Source: Verrucomicrobiota bacterium (GTDB lineage Bacteria; Verrucomicrobiota; Verrucomicrobiia; CAIQCK01). Taken from it: DNA of 64,000 nt. Below the pieces are notes generated by a model. That model was not told where the DNA came from. It saw nothing but the letters and a program-made list of their open reading frames with translations, and ran no database searches. The DNA lies in assembly GCA_016222825.1 (NCBI GenBank), contig JACRQF010000012.1:186001-250000 (forward strand), given 5' to 3'. The position numbers were made by a program, and so were the translations under genes. Shown here one piece after another: positions 36,692 through 47,704 of this stretch. Position 1 is the stretch's first letter. The number at the start of each line of letters is the position of its first letter.

Positions 36692-38002
36692 TTAGTCTTT
36701 GCCGGGCACGGGCGCTTTGTTTTCTGCGGGTAGTTCGATGTCGCTTGCGCCCTCGAAATCCAGCGCGGCAGGTTTGAAAGCGAGGTTGTAGAACGGCGAC
36801 TCCGTCTGTGTGAGCAGGTCCGAGAGCCGCACAATCTGGCCGGTGTAGGCGGAAATGCGGCCCATGATCGCCGTCGCGGTGGAAGTGGCGACGTTCTCGC
36901 CTTCGTTCAGCACGTTTCCGTCGAGGATGCTTTTCAGAAGGTCGGCGTGCTCCTGCACGTAAGGATCGCCCTCGTGGCCGACGTCTTCAAAGGTCACTTC
37001 CTTGCCGTGGAAGCGCCGCACCTTGCCGCCGCCCATGATTTCCGCCACGTCCGTGGTGAGGAATTCACCGACGCGGCTATAGCACCCCGGAATCTGGCGG
37101 CTCAAGCTGTGAACGTGGACGCCTTCGCCGTAGTCGTAGTCCACGCTGAAGAAATCGTATTGGTTGCCGGTCGGCCGCCGCAGCCGTGCGCCGACGCCGA
37201 GGGCTGTGAGCGGCGGCCGCCCAATGAACCAGTTGGCGACATCAATGTTGTGGACGTGTTGCTCGACGATGTGGTCGCCGGACATCTCCGCCCAGTTCAT
37301 CCAGTTGTTTGCCATGTAACCGGCGTTCGTGTCGGTCTCCCGCCGAGGCCGGATGCTGCCGCGCGCCTGGCACCAATAGAGCGTGCCGCCAAGGATTTTC
37401 CCAAGCTGTCCTTTCTGTAGTGCGAGCGCCTGACGCAAGTAAGTGGCTTGGTGCCGTCGTTGAGTGCCCGCGACCAGCGCCAGTTTCTTCGCCTTCGCAG
37501 ACGTCGCGGCGGCCAAAAACTGGCGAATCCCCGGTGGATCAACTGCCACCGGCTTCTCGGCGAAGATGTGTTTGCCCGCCGCAACAGCCGCCGCGACATG
37601 CACCGGCCGGAACGCCGGTGGCGCGGCCAGAATCACCAGATCGCAAGCGGTCTCCAGCAGCTGTTTGTAGCTGGCAGCGCCGCCGAACGCGAACTTCTCA
37701 TCCGCGCCGTATTTCTTGGCCGCCGTTTGTGCTTGATCGAGAAAGAAGTCGGCCGTGGCCACGAGCCGAATCTCGACGCGGAGTGACTTGGCCGCGTTCC
37801 TGAGATTCTCGAACGCACCCCGTGCGCGCCGGCCCGACCCGATCAGGCCCACCTTGAAGAGCCGCGGCGCGCCCTGTCCCGTCACGACCGCTGGCGCTGC
37901 CGCCATTGCAGCCGAGAGCGTTGCCGCCGATTTGATGAACTGCCTGCGGTTCTGCAAGGTGGTTCTTTTCGGTCCGGGATTCGTGTTGCTGGCAGCTTTC
38001 AT
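36692..38002 (-). CDS. exported Gfo/Idh/MocA oxidoreductase heading the operon
   Basis: 436 aa from the ATG at 38002; the upstream extension of the frame is intergenic and is rejected. The N-terminus has a twin-arginine-like signal (QNRRQFIKSAATLSAAMAAAPAVV). The Rossmann motif is VGLIGSGRRARGAFENL; the family EKP motif is IFAEKPVAVDPP; GDHIVEQHVHNIDVANWFIG is the C-terminal signature. Probably oxidises a sugar or polyol before uptake. It is the first gene of the 14-gene run and is divergent from the XylR-like regulator, with 107 bases between. Confidence 0.85.
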   Translation of the reverse strand: MKAASNTNPGPKRTTLQNRRQFIKSAATLSAAMAAAPAVVTGQGAPRLFKVGLIGSGRRARGAFENLRNAAKSLRVEIRLVATADFFLDQAQTAAKKYGADEKFAFGGAASYKQLLETACDLVILAAPPAFRPVHVAAAVAAGKHIFAEKPVAVDPPGIRQFLAAATSAKAKKLALVAGTQRRHQATYLRQALALQKGQLGKILGGTLYWCQARGSIRPRRETDTNAGYMANNWMNWAEMSGDHIVEQHVHNIDVANWFIGRPPLTALGVGARLRRPTGNQYDFFSVDYDYGEGVHVHSLSRQIPGCYSRVGEFLTTDVAEIMGGGKVRRFHGKEVTFEDVGHEGDPYVQEHADLLKSILDGNVLNEGENVATSTATAIMGRISAYTGQIVRLSDLLTQTESPFYNLAFKPAALDFEGASDIELPAENKAPVPGKD

Positions 38003-38004
38003 GA

Positions 38005-38022
38005 TTGCGATTGCTATCGCAA
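38005..38022. promoter_or_regulatory. palindrome in the divergent operon control region
   Basis: TTGCGAT (38005-38011) and ATCGCAA (38016-38022) form a perfect 7-bp inverted repeat around TGCT. It ends two bases before the oxidoreductase start codon, where a bound protein or RNA hairpin could block transcription or translation. In the same interval the minus strand has TTGACC 17 bases ahead of ATAGCA, a possible weak promoter. The XylR-like gene reads away from it. Confidence 0.35.
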
Positions 38023-38109
38023 AAAGCTTCTTGTGGTCAATACAAGGACGCGTAAACTTTGTAAGAGTTTTCGTCAGCACCAAACCCGCAACACCAACGA
38101 GACCAACCG

Positions 38110-39270
38110 ATGCCCGCCTCCAAACGTCCGCAAATCGCCCTGTTGGTGGACACCGCAACCGATTGGGGGCGAAGAATCATCCGCGGCATCGCCCGCTACG
38201 CGCAAGAGCGTGGCGGCTGGCATCTCTGGCTGGAGCAACGCTGCCAGCACGCCCCCGGCCGCCTGCCGCCTGGCTGGCGCGGCGAGGGGATTATCGCACG
38301 CGTGGCCGACCGCTCGTTGGCGCGTCATCTCAGCGCGTCGGGATCCATCGTTGTCAACGTATCCGCAGCCAGAATCCCAGGCGTGAATTTCCCCACAGTC
38401 ACGGCTGATCTCGCCGTCGCAGCCCGGTTGGCAGTGGAACACCTCCTCAATCAGGGCTTTCGCAACTTCGGTTACTTCGCCCCGCTTGGTTTGTCTTATG
38501 TCGAGGATCACTACGAGAGTTTCGTGCAAACGTTGGCGAAAGCCGGCCACAGTTGTTCGCTTCTCGCAGCGCGCCGCGGTTCAAGTCCCCACGCGAAATG
38601 GCGTGAACGGCAGAAGGATCTGCAGCGTTGGCTCCAGTCACTGCCCAAACCCGTGGCCGTTCTCACTTGGACCAGTGAACGCGGGCGCGAGGTGCTCCAT
38701 GCCTGCCGCGAACTCGGTCTGCTCGTCCCCGAACAAGTTGCCGTGCTCGGTGGCGACGAAGACGTCCTGTTGTGCCAGACGAGCAACCCGCCACTGTCCG
38801 CAGTCGCGCTGACCTCCGAGCGCATTGGCTACGAAGCCGCCGCCCTGCTCGACCGCCTGCTAAAAGGGGCGCGCCCGCCAGCCGAGCGCATCCTGATCGA
38901 GCCGACGCGCGTGGTCGTGCGGCAATCCACCGACACGCTCGCCATCAACGACCGCCACATCGCGCAGGCCATCGGTTTCATCCGCAACCACGCTGCCGAG
39001 CCGATTCAAGTCAGCGACATCCTGCGCGTGGCCGCCATGTCCCGCAGCAGCTTGGAACGACGTTTCCAGCAAACACTGGGCCGCAGCCCCGCCGAGGAAA
39101 TCCGCCGCGTCCGTCTCGAACGCGCCAAACAATTGCTGGCCGATACCGATATGCCGGTCCCTGATGTGGCCGATGCCTCCGGTTTCCAGTCGCGTGAATA
39201 CTTGGCCTATGCGTTCAAACGCGTCACCAAAATGACGCCCCGGGAATATCGCGCCCGTGTCCGGTCGTAG
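38110..39270 (+). CDS. XylR-like transcriptional regulator (LacI-type sensor, AraC-type HTH)
   Basis: 386 aa. Residues 1-270 are a periplasmic-binding-protein fold of the XylR/LacI type: PQIALLVDTATDWGRRIIRGIARYAQERGGWHLWLE, NFGYFAPLGLSYVEDHYESF, VAVLGGDEDVLLCQTSNPPLSAVAL. Residues about 285-386 are an AraC-type double HTH: IQVSDILRVAAMSRSSLERRFQQTLGRSPAEEIRRVRLERAKQLL, then VPDVADASGFQSREYLAYAFKRVTKMTPREYR. This is the E. coli XylR architecture, which binds a sugar in the PBP domain. It is the candidate regulator of the divergent operon. Confidence 0.9.
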   Translation: MPASKRPQIALLVDTATDWGRRIIRGIARYAQERGGWHLWLEQRCQHAPGRLPPGWRGEGIIARVADRSLARHLSASGSIVVNVSAARIPGVNFPTVTADLAVAARLAVEHLLNQGFRNFGYFAPLGLSYVEDHYESFVQTLAKAGHSCSLLAARRGSSPHAKWRERQKDLQRWLQSLPKPVAVLTWTSERGREVLHACRELGLLVPEQVAVLGGDEDVLLCQTSNPPLSAVALTSERIGYEAAALLDRLLKGARPPAERILIEPTRVVVRQSTDTLAINDRHIAQAIGFIRNHAAEPIQVSDILRVAAMSRSSLERRFQQTLGRSPAEEIRRVRLERAKQLLADTDMPVPDVADASGFQSREYLAYAFKRVTKMTPREYRARVRS

Positions 39271-39291
39271 CCGCGTTACTCCGTGACGGGG

Positions 39292-41385
39292 CTACTGGCT
39301 GCGGATCTCGTAGAGCCGATAGCCGACCTCGCGAACGCCGGCGATGGTTTCGGGGTAGGGTGTGTCGCACACGTCCAGGAAACCGTTCTGAAGGTTCTCG
39401 CCGTCGAAGCGGCCGGTGGTGGGTTGCTCGCCGAACTGATGCCAGTGCGCGCCGACGAAGTTCGGATGACGCAGCGCGGAGGCGATGTAGGTGGCGTAGG
39501 CTTTGCCGCGTTCGGCTTGGTTGGCGACCTCGATCAGGCTCGGATGGAACATGCCGCGGTCGAGCGCGCCGAAGTGGAACTCGCCGATCATCACCGGCTT
39601 GTCCACGCCCTCCGGCAGTTTGAAGTCGTCCAGCGTGTGCCGGTAGAGGTTGTAGCTGACGACGTCGCAGTATTTCGCGCCGATCTGGACGGCAGCCTTG
39701 GTGGAGCCGGCGAAGCGGCAGCCCATGTAGAGCGTGTGTGGCGCGACGGCCTTGAACTCGTCGCGGATGTTCCTGAAGTAGGCCTCGGTTACGGCGGCGC
39801 TGAAGGCGACACAATCCTCCTTCGCCCCGGCCGGCGGCTTCTGCTGCGATTGGAGCAGCGCGTCCCAGTCGGCGAAATTCGCTTTCCACGCTTCGTTGAG
39901 TTTGGCGATGGAGCCGTATTTCTCCTTGAGGCGGCGGACGAACTCGATCTTCGCGGGTTGGGTGGCGGGCGATTGCAGCGTCCACTCCGCCAGCGCGGTT
40001 TCGTTGCCCCAGCTTATCTCGTTGTCCACGAAGAACCCGAAGCACCACGGGTCGTCGAGCTCCTCTTTCCGCTGTTCGAGCTGGCGGCGGAAGTTTGTGC
40101 GGAACTCCGGGTGGAACGGGTCCTTGAATTTCCACCAGCCGAGGTGCGCGCCCTCGATGTCGGGCGATTTCAGTTCGAAGCGGTCGCAGTAGGGCGTGCG
40201 GCGTTGGAGGCAGATGCCCTTGTCGGAGCTGTTCGCGATGGTGTTCATGCCCCAGCTCCGCAGCCGTTGGTGCGCGAGGTCGCTGTAGCGCGCGCGCCAG
40301 TTGGCGCCGTATTTGCGGAAGGCGTTCGCGGAGGAGAAGTCATACGTCCGCTGGATGCCGCGCGCCTCGTAGTAGGGCCAGAGCAGCGCGTCGCGCGTCG
40401 TGTAGAACAGCGCGAACGGCGAGTCCGGCTTGGGCAGGTCGGTGAAATAGAACTCGCGCCCGTCCAGCGGCGTCACCGCCGACGAGGAGGTGACGCGCAC
40501 CGGCCCGTGCGACCACCAGAGGCAACCCTCCGGGTCCACCATCCACCATTTGCCGCTGATCTTCTCGACGCGGAAGCGGCCGGTCGCTTTCTGCCGCGGC
40601 CCCTTGGCCCAGCCGCCGAATTTGTTCCAGCCGTCCGGGCCCGGATGCGCGGCGAGGTCGGCGCGCTCGATCTCCATCGCCTTCTTCAGGTCGTTGTCTG
40701 AGTGCGTCTTGCCGGGCCAGTCTTTGTGTTTGAACTGTCCATACTCATCTACGAATGGGAAGAACTTCTCGGGCGGCAGTTTCATCCAGTCCGGCACCTG
40801 CGGCGGCGGCCCTGTGTGCGCGACGATGCGTTTCACGCCCCATTGCCAGTCCAGCTTCGGCTCCTTGATATAGACCGCCACGCCGACGACCTTCGCCGGG
40901 TCGAGATCGGCCACCACGCCCGTCGTGGCGAACGGGCTGCGTTTCATGCCGGTGAGTTTGCTGTTGATCTCCCGCCCGTGGGGCAGCGGCGGCGGCAGCG
41001 CCACGGTGTAGCTCGCCGGTTTCTTGCCGCGAATCTTCACGCGGTCAACGAACATGTGCTCCGACTGCCCGCCTGCGTTCGGATTGTCGAGCCGCACGGT
41101 GATGGGCAGCTCGCCCTTGCGGTCGCGAAGCGCCAGCTCCAGCGTCAGGCGGTTGCAGTTGGACAAATCCCACGCGCCCTTGACGCGAATCCCCGGATAG
41201 CCGGTCTCACCTTTGGTCTCGATCTCCACCAAACCGTCCCGCAACTGGAACTTCGCGCCCGATTGCGAGGCAACCGACGCCAGCGGTGTCGTGGCGGCGT
41301 CAAACAACACAATGTCGTCCGCCGCTCCTGCCGCTCCACTGATCACACACACGCAACCGAGTCCGAGAACCGCCAGTGTTTTCAT
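39292..41385 (-). CDS. secreted GH50-like glycoside hydrolase (beta-agarase family)
   Basis: 697 aa from the ATG at 41385 with a signal peptide ending AAGAADD. The N-terminal ~190 residues are a beta-sandwich. The catalytic barrel shows GH50-like blocks: CFGFFVDNEISWGNE with acid/base E456 and PVMIGEFHFGALDRG with nucleophile E602, plus a distal AHWHQFGEQ. GH50 enzymes cut agarose, and PVC relatives are often only called beta-agarase by similarity; real specificity is open. It carries copy 3 of the shared upstream element. Confidence 0.8.
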   Translation of the reverse strand: MKTLAVLGLGCVCVISGAAGAADDIVLFDAATTPLASVASQSGAKFQLRDGLVEIETKGETGYPGIRVKGAWDLSNCNRLTLELALRDRKGELPITVRLDNPNAGGQSEHMFVDRVKIRGKKPASYTVALPPPLPHGREINSKLTGMKRSPFATTGVVADLDPAKVVGVAVYIKEPKLDWQWGVKRIVAHTGPPPQVPDWMKLPPEKFFPFVDEYGQFKHKDWPGKTHSDNDLKKAMEIERADLAAHPGPDGWNKFGGWAKGPRQKATGRFRVEKISGKWWMVDPEGCLWWSHGPVRVTSSSAVTPLDGREFYFTDLPKPDSPFALFYTTRDALLWPYYEARGIQRTYDFSSANAFRKYGANWRARYSDLAHQRLRSWGMNTIANSSDKGICLQRRTPYCDRFELKSPDIEGAHLGWWKFKDPFHPEFRTNFRRQLEQRKEELDDPWCFGFFVDNEISWGNETALAEWTLQSPATQPAKIEFVRRLKEKYGSIAKLNEAWKANFADWDALLQSQQKPPAGAKEDCVAFSAAVTEAYFRNIRDEFKAVAPHTLYMGCRFAGSTKAAVQIGAKYCDVVSYNLYRHTLDDFKLPEGVDKPVMIGEFHFGALDRGMFHPSLIEVANQAERGKAYATYIASALRHPNFVGAHWHQFGEQPTTGRFDGENLQNGFLDVCDTPYPETIAGVREVGYRLYEIRSQ

Positions 41386-41392
41386 GCCCACC

Positions 41393-41456
41393 AGTATGCT
41401 CGCGCTGCGCCGGATGGTAAATGGACAAGAATCGCGTCCGTGTGGATGCGGTTAGC
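41393..41456 (-). promoter_or_regulatory. shared glycosidase upstream element, copy 3
   Basis: Minus strand. The conserved block (41456-41416), including GACGCGATTCTTGTC, ends in TTTACC, and CATACT (41398-41393) follows after 17 bases. As in copy 2, only seven bases separate CATACT from the start codon at 41385. It lies in the intergenic gap downstream of sdhB. Confidence 0.65.
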
Positions 41457-41513
41457 GGGCGGGGCGGTGTGAGCGTGAGACGGACAAGAATGTCCGCGCT
41501 CCACGCCGGCGGC

Positions 41514-42277
41514 TCAGACGCGGCGGCCGTGGACGCGAAGCTTGAGCGCGGCGGCGATGAAGTCGTAGTTCATCCGGGAGATGAAGCTGATGGGGATGCC
41601 CTTGGGGCAGACGGCCTCGCAGGAGCCGGTGACGGTGCAGGAGCCGAAGCCGGCTTCGTCCATCGCCTGCACCATGCCGAGCACGCGCGGGTCTTTCTCC
41701 GGCTTGCCCTGCGGCAGGAGGTTCAGATGCGAGACCTTGGCGGCGACAAAAAGGCTGGCGGAGGTGTTCTTGCAGGCGGCCACGCACGCGCCGCAGCCGA
41801 TGCAGGAGGCGGCGTCCATGGCGAGGTCGGAATGATACTTCGGCAGCGGGACGGTGTTGGCTTCGGGCGCGGAGCCGGTGTTGACGGAGATGAAACCGCC
41901 GGCCTGGATGATGCGATCAAACGCGCTGCGGTCCACGACGAGGTCTTTGATGAGGGGGAACGCCTTGGCGCGGAACGGCTCGACAATAATGACCTGGCCG
42001 TCCTGGAAGCTGCGCATGTAGGTCTGGCAGGTGGTGACCTTCTTTTCGGGGCCGTGGGCTTCGCCGTTGATGACGCAGGAGCACGCGCCGCAGATGCCTT
42101 CGCGGCAGTCGCTGTCGAACGCGATGGGTTCCTCGCCCTGCTTGGTGATGCGTTCGTTGAGCACGTCGAGCATCTCGAAGAACGACATGTCGGGGCTGGC
42201 GTCCGCGACCTCATACTCGACGAAGCGGCCGGGGGTCTTCGCGTTCTTCTGGCGCCAGACTCGAACGGTGACTTTCA

Positions 42278-42281
<4 letters not shown>
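41514..42281 (-). CDS. sdhB: succinate dehydrogenase iron-sulfur subunit
   Basis: 255 aa. 2Fe-2S ferredoxin domain with [30 protein letters not shown]; then [11 protein letters not shown] for the 4Fe-4S cluster and [17 protein letters not shown] for the 3Fe-4S/4Fe-4S sites. It passes electrons from SdhA to the membrane anchor. The start overlaps sdhA by ATGA. The order sdhC-sdhA-sdhB and the single five-helix anchor fit the b558-type (Bacillus/Chlamydia-like) enzyme. Confidence 0.95.
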
Positions 42282-44191
<1,910 letters not shown>

Positions 44192-44193
44192 GT

Positions 44194-44871
44194 TTACTTC
44201 GCCCCTCCCAGGAACAGCGCCAGAGGCACGATGGCAAAACCGACAAACAGCACCACCGCCACGATCACCGCCGCGCGATCAATCCGGCTCGCGTAAGTTT
44301 CAAACCGCCATCCAAGCGACTGGCAGAAGGCGCGCAAGCCGTTGCTGAGATGCAGTCCCAGCGCCCCGACGCCCACAACGTAGGCAGCCACGACCCATCC
44401 GTTGGAGAAGCCGGTCTGCACCATCCGATAAACGTCATGCCAGCCGCGCTCGTCCTTGAACGTCATGAACTCGGGATTCGTCGTGCCGGTCGTGAAGTGC
44501 AGCAGGTGATAAACAATGAAGCCGAAGATCACCGACCCGCTGATGAACATCGTGCGCGACGCGAGGCTGGCGCCGACCAGTTCCTTCACCTCGTAGCCCA
44601 CTTCCCGCTTGGCGCGGTTTTCCAAGGTCAGGGTGATTGCGAAGTAGATGTGCGTCAGGGCGACGGCTGCCAGACAGATGCGCAGCGACCAAAGCACGCC
44701 GGTGTTGGACTGAAGCAGTTGGGCATAGTGGTTGATGGCATACTGGCCCAGGAACACTTGCAGGTTGCCCACCATGTGACCGACGACGAACAGAAAAAGA
44801 AACACGCCCGTGAGGGCCATTCCGCATTTCTTGCCGACCGCTGTTCCAAACACCTTCCGAATGCTGTTCAT
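44194..44871 (-). CDS. sdhC: succinate dehydrogenase cytochrome b558 subunit
   Basis: 225 aa with five membrane helices. [29 protein letters not shown] is helix 1 with a heme-ligand His (GHMVGN), [17 protein letters not shown] holds further His ligands, and [18 protein letters not shown] resembles the last pair. It anchors SdhAB and reduces quinone. A promoter with excellent consensus lies upstream; the GGAGG before the ATG is about 20 bases away, further than usual, and no closer site is seen. Confidence 0.92.
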   Translation of the reverse strand: MNSIRKVFGTAVGKKCGMALTGVFLFLFVVGHMVGNLQVFLGQYAINHYAQLLQSNTGVLWSLRICLAAVALTHIYFAITLTLENRAKREVGYEVKELVGASLASRTMFISGSVIFGFIVYHLLHFTTGTTNPEFMTFKDERGWHDVYRMVQTGFSNGWVVAAYVVGVGALGLHLSNGLRAFCQSLGWRFETYASRIDRAAVIVAVVLFVGFAIVPLALFLGGAK

Positions 44872-44907
44872 GCCTGACTAGAAACCAAACACCTCCAAAC
44901 GCAGGGG

Positions 44908-44936
44908 TAGATACTGCGCTTTTCCCGCCGCGTCAA
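44908..44936 (-). promoter_or_regulatory. sigma70-type promoter for sdhCAB
   Basis: On the minus strand TTGACG (44936-44931) is followed after exactly 17 bases by TATCTA (44913-44908). The first gene starts at 44871, leaving about 30 bases of leader. This is the best consensus-like housekeeping promoter visible in the window and serves as a comparison for the glycosidase promoters. Confidence 0.7.
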
Positions 44937-44980
44937 GTGATGCATCCGAAAAAACTCAAAAAAGTATCCACAGGCCCGCT

Positions 44981-45925
44981 CTAAGCCGGCATCGCTCCCG
45001 GAGGCTGGCTGGTGTGGCCGAGTTGCGCCGCGATGATGCCGAAGAGATCGTCAGGCGTCACGGGCTGGCTGGCAGGCGATTCGCCCCGCGCGTCGGAAGC
45101 GCCGACAATCTGGCCGCCCCGGATGCCGCCGCCCGCGAGGAAACAAGAGAACGCGCCCTGATGATGCTCGCGCCCCGCTTCGTTGTTGATCCGGGGCGAG
45201 CGGCCGAACTCGGTGGCAAACACCACCAGGGTTCTGTCGAGCAAGCCGCGCCCGGCAAGATCGCTGAGCAACGCACTGACAGCCCGGTCGAGCGCCGGCA
45301 GCCGGTTCTTCAAGGCGTCGAAAACCCGAAAGTGATGGTCCCAACCATCCTCCTCGACCGCGACGAAGCGCGCGCCCGCCTCCACAAGCCGGCGCGCGGC
45401 CAGACACTTCCGCCCAAGAGCGGCGTCGCCGTAAGCCTCCCGGAGCTTTTCCGGCTCCGCATCCACGTTGAACGCGGCGGACGAGCCGTGATCGGAAACG
45501 CCGTTGCTCGAAAGGCAGGCGCCCCGCAGCCGCTGCCAGCCGTCCAGCATGAGGCTCCTGCCGCGCTCGTGCCCGCCCTCGGCGTGGCGCATCGAGCGAA
45601 TGAAGGCGATCTTGTCGGCCATGCGCGCCATGCGCGGCAGATGCTCGCAAAGCTGGATGCCGGGGACGTTCGTGCTGATCGCCTTGAAGGGGCCGCGAAT
45701 GTCGGCGGGCGCGTCCGGCTTCGGATCAAACGTGTCCAGATGCGAGACACCGCCTTGCATCCAGAGCAGGATCACAGAGTCGCATCGCGCGCGGGCGCTG
45801 GCCGCCTGCGCGGGCTGTCCGCGAAGGGAGAATTCAAGTCCGGCCGCGCCCGCCGCTCCCCATCGGAGAAACTCCCGGCGGGAGACGCCGGCATGGCTGT
45901 TGGTGGCTGTGCAGTTTGCGCTCAT
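44981..45925 (-). CDS. DUF1501 protein, apparently with internal deletion
   Basis: 314 aa with a Tat-type signal (SRREFLRWGAAGAAGLEF). DUF1501 motifs: CDSVILLWMQGGVSHLDTFDPKP, RMADKIAFIRSMRHAEGGHERG, then RRLVEAGARFVAVEEDGWDHH, DLAGRGLLDRTLVVFATEFGRSPRIN and REHHQGAFSCFLAGGGIRGGQIVG. Full-length members are usually 420-480 aa; about 100 residues are missing between RSLMLDG and the SSAAFNVD segment. The frame stays open across the join. Function of the sulfatase-like family is unknown. Confidence 0.75.
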   Translation of the reverse strand: MSANCTATNSHAGVSRREFLRWGAAGAAGLEFSLRGQPAQAASARARCDSVILLWMQGGVSHLDTFDPKPDAPADIRGPFKAISTNVPGIQLCEHLPRMARMADKIAFIRSMRHAEGGHERGRSLMLDGWQRLRGACLSSNGVSDHGSSAAFNVDAEPEKLREAYGDAALGRKCLAARRLVEAGARFVAVEEDGWDHHFRVFDALKNRLPALDRAVSALLSDLAGRGLLDRTLVVFATEFGRSPRINNEAGREHHQGAFSCFLAGGGIRGGQIVGASDARGESPASQPVTPDDLFGIIAAQLGHTSQPPGAMPA

Positions 45926-46015
45926 GCTGAATATCCGGCTGACACTTCTGCGCTCAACGGGCGTTGCGCCGGATTATAGTCCGGCGTCCGGCCGCTTCAA
46001 CACAAAGTCCCGCGC

Positions 46016-47704
46016 TCATTTGCTGGAGGTGGCGCCCGTCACGGGCGAAAGGTCCTCATAGACCGCTTCCACCGAAAGGTAAGCGGCGCAGCTTTCGATC
46101 TTGGTCGTCGCGCTGAGGGTGCGCAGGCCGGCCAGCGCGTCCACCGCGGCATCCATCCGATCCAGCCAAGGCGCCAGCGCGGCGGGCGGCGGGCTGTTGT
46201 TGATGAGCCGGTAAAGCGAGTAGGCGGACATCGCGTTGCGCACGGCCTGTGTGGTTGCGGCCACCTGCCAGCGCAAACGGTTGTCGTCGGTATTCTGCTC
46301 GCGCAAGGGCTTGGGGATCAACATGGGCAATAGCAGGTCCGCATTGCTGGCCGCAAACAAAACGCCCTCGTTGAAACCCATCACGGGCCAGCGTTCAATT
46401 TCGTTCTTCAGCAGCTTGGATTCGGAGGACAGGCGATCCACGATGGTGCCGCGCACGTCGGCGGCGCCGAGCGCAAATTGGAGGCCGGTGCGGCCGTTGA
46501 GAATCTGCAGCGCGTCCTGGACGCCCGCGCGCGCCTGCTTCTCGTTGTAACACTCCAGCGCCAACGCCCACTGCGGCGCGGGCAGCGGCACATGCAAGGC
46601 GATGGGCTGCCACGGCAGCGTCGCGAGCGCGAAGGGGTCGCCCATCCACGGCGAGTTGGCGCGCAGGCGCAGCACCTGTTGTTGCGCGGCGTGGCCGGTG
46701 GCGTGATCGAAGACCGTCGCGTGCGCCACGACCGCCGCGGTCCACTCGTTGAGCCGGCCGCAGATCGTCAGCATCGGATTCGGGGGCAACTGCTTCACCA
46801 GGGCGCTGCTGGTGATGGAATTCGTCGCGGTCAGGGGCGGTGGTGATGAGAGCGGCGCGTGGGTGTTGACGGCGATGGTTCCCAGGTTGGTGGTGTCAAT
46901 CGTCCACGCGAACAACCCGTTGGGCCGCCGCCAGAGGCCGTGCTGGCTGCGGTAGGATTCGTCGCTCATCCGCTCGCCGAATTCCTTGAAGAACTCCGCC
47001 GCCATGCCTTCCAGCGGTTTCGGTTGCTCGTTCCAACCCCGCGCCTTGGGCATGCCGCGGTCCAGATGCCGCTCCAGCGCGTCTTCCGACTCCGAGAGCA
47101 CCGCGGCGATGACGCCGCGCACCTTGGCGTATTTCACCACGACGTTCTCCGGCCAGTCCTTGACCGTGACGCGGACCACCTCCACGTTGCCGTGGCGCGA
47201 ACCCGTCATCTTGAATCCGGCGCGTCCGCCGGCTTGGATGAGGCCGGCCCACATCTCCAGCCGCTTGGTGCGCGTGCCGATGGGCGCGAAGACGAAAAGG
47301 CTGTGCCGGCCCGGCTTTTGCGGGTCGGCCACGTAGCCCGCCAGCACGCGCTCGCCGATCAGGTCGAGAATCCACCGCTCGCCGTCGGTCAATTCGCGCT
47401 TATGGAAACCGTGTTGTTGCGCGAACTTCTTCAGCTCGGGCCGCGCCATGAACACGCGGAACCAGTTCGAGTTGCGAAGCCGCAGCCAGTCGGTCTCCAG
47501 GGAACGCTGATAGACAGCCGCCTCCGCCGCCGGCGGCAGGCAGGCGAGCAGATCGTAATCGCTGACCACCTCGTCCGGCTTCAGCAGCCAATACACGCCG
47601 CCCGACACCAGCAGGATGCCGGCGAAGCCCAGGACAGCGAGCAGGTATCTTACGACAACCGGACTGCGCCGGTGAGTTCGCGAATGTCTGTGATATTGTG
47701 ACAT
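46016..47704 (-). CDS. membrane-anchored protein of unknown function
   Basis: 562 aa with one N-terminal helix (VVRYLLAVLGFAGILLVSGGVYWLL), after which the protein should lie outside the cytoplasm. The rest is soluble with no known motif; it resembles the loosely defined group of large exported proteins that measure or sequester something (DLLACLPPAAEAAVYQRSLE, LERHLDRGMP, PLEGMAAEFFKEFGERMSD). The start overlaps the end of pyrD by 55 bases, so a later start within the helix region is possible. It is transcribed with pyrK and pyrD. Confidence 0.55.
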   Translation of the reverse strand: MSQYHRHSRTHRRSPVVVRYLLAVLGFAGILLVSGGVYWLLKPDEVVSDYDLLACLPPAAEAAVYQRSLETDWLRLRNSNWFRVFMARPELKKFAQQHGFHKRELTDGERWILDLIGERVLAGYVADPQKPGRHSLFVFAPIGTRTKRLEMWAGLIQAGGRAGFKMTGSRHGNVEVVRVTVKDWPENVVVKYAKVRGVIAAVLSESEDALERHLDRGMPKARGWNEQPKPLEGMAAEFFKEFGERMSDESYRSQHGLWRRPNGLFAWTIDTTNLGTIAVNTHAPLSSPPPLTATNSITSSALVKQLPPNPMLTICGRLNEWTAAVVAHATVFDHATGHAAQQQVLRLRANSPWMGDPFALATLPWQPIALHVPLPAPQWALALECYNEKQARAGVQDALQILNGRTGLQFALGAADVRGTIVDRLSSESKLLKNEIERWPVMGFNEGVLFAASNADLLLPMLIPKPLREQNTDDNRLRWQVAATTQAVRNAMSAYSLYRLINNSPPPAALAPWLDRMDAAVDALAGLRTLSATTKIESCAAYLSVEAVYEDLSPVTGATSSK

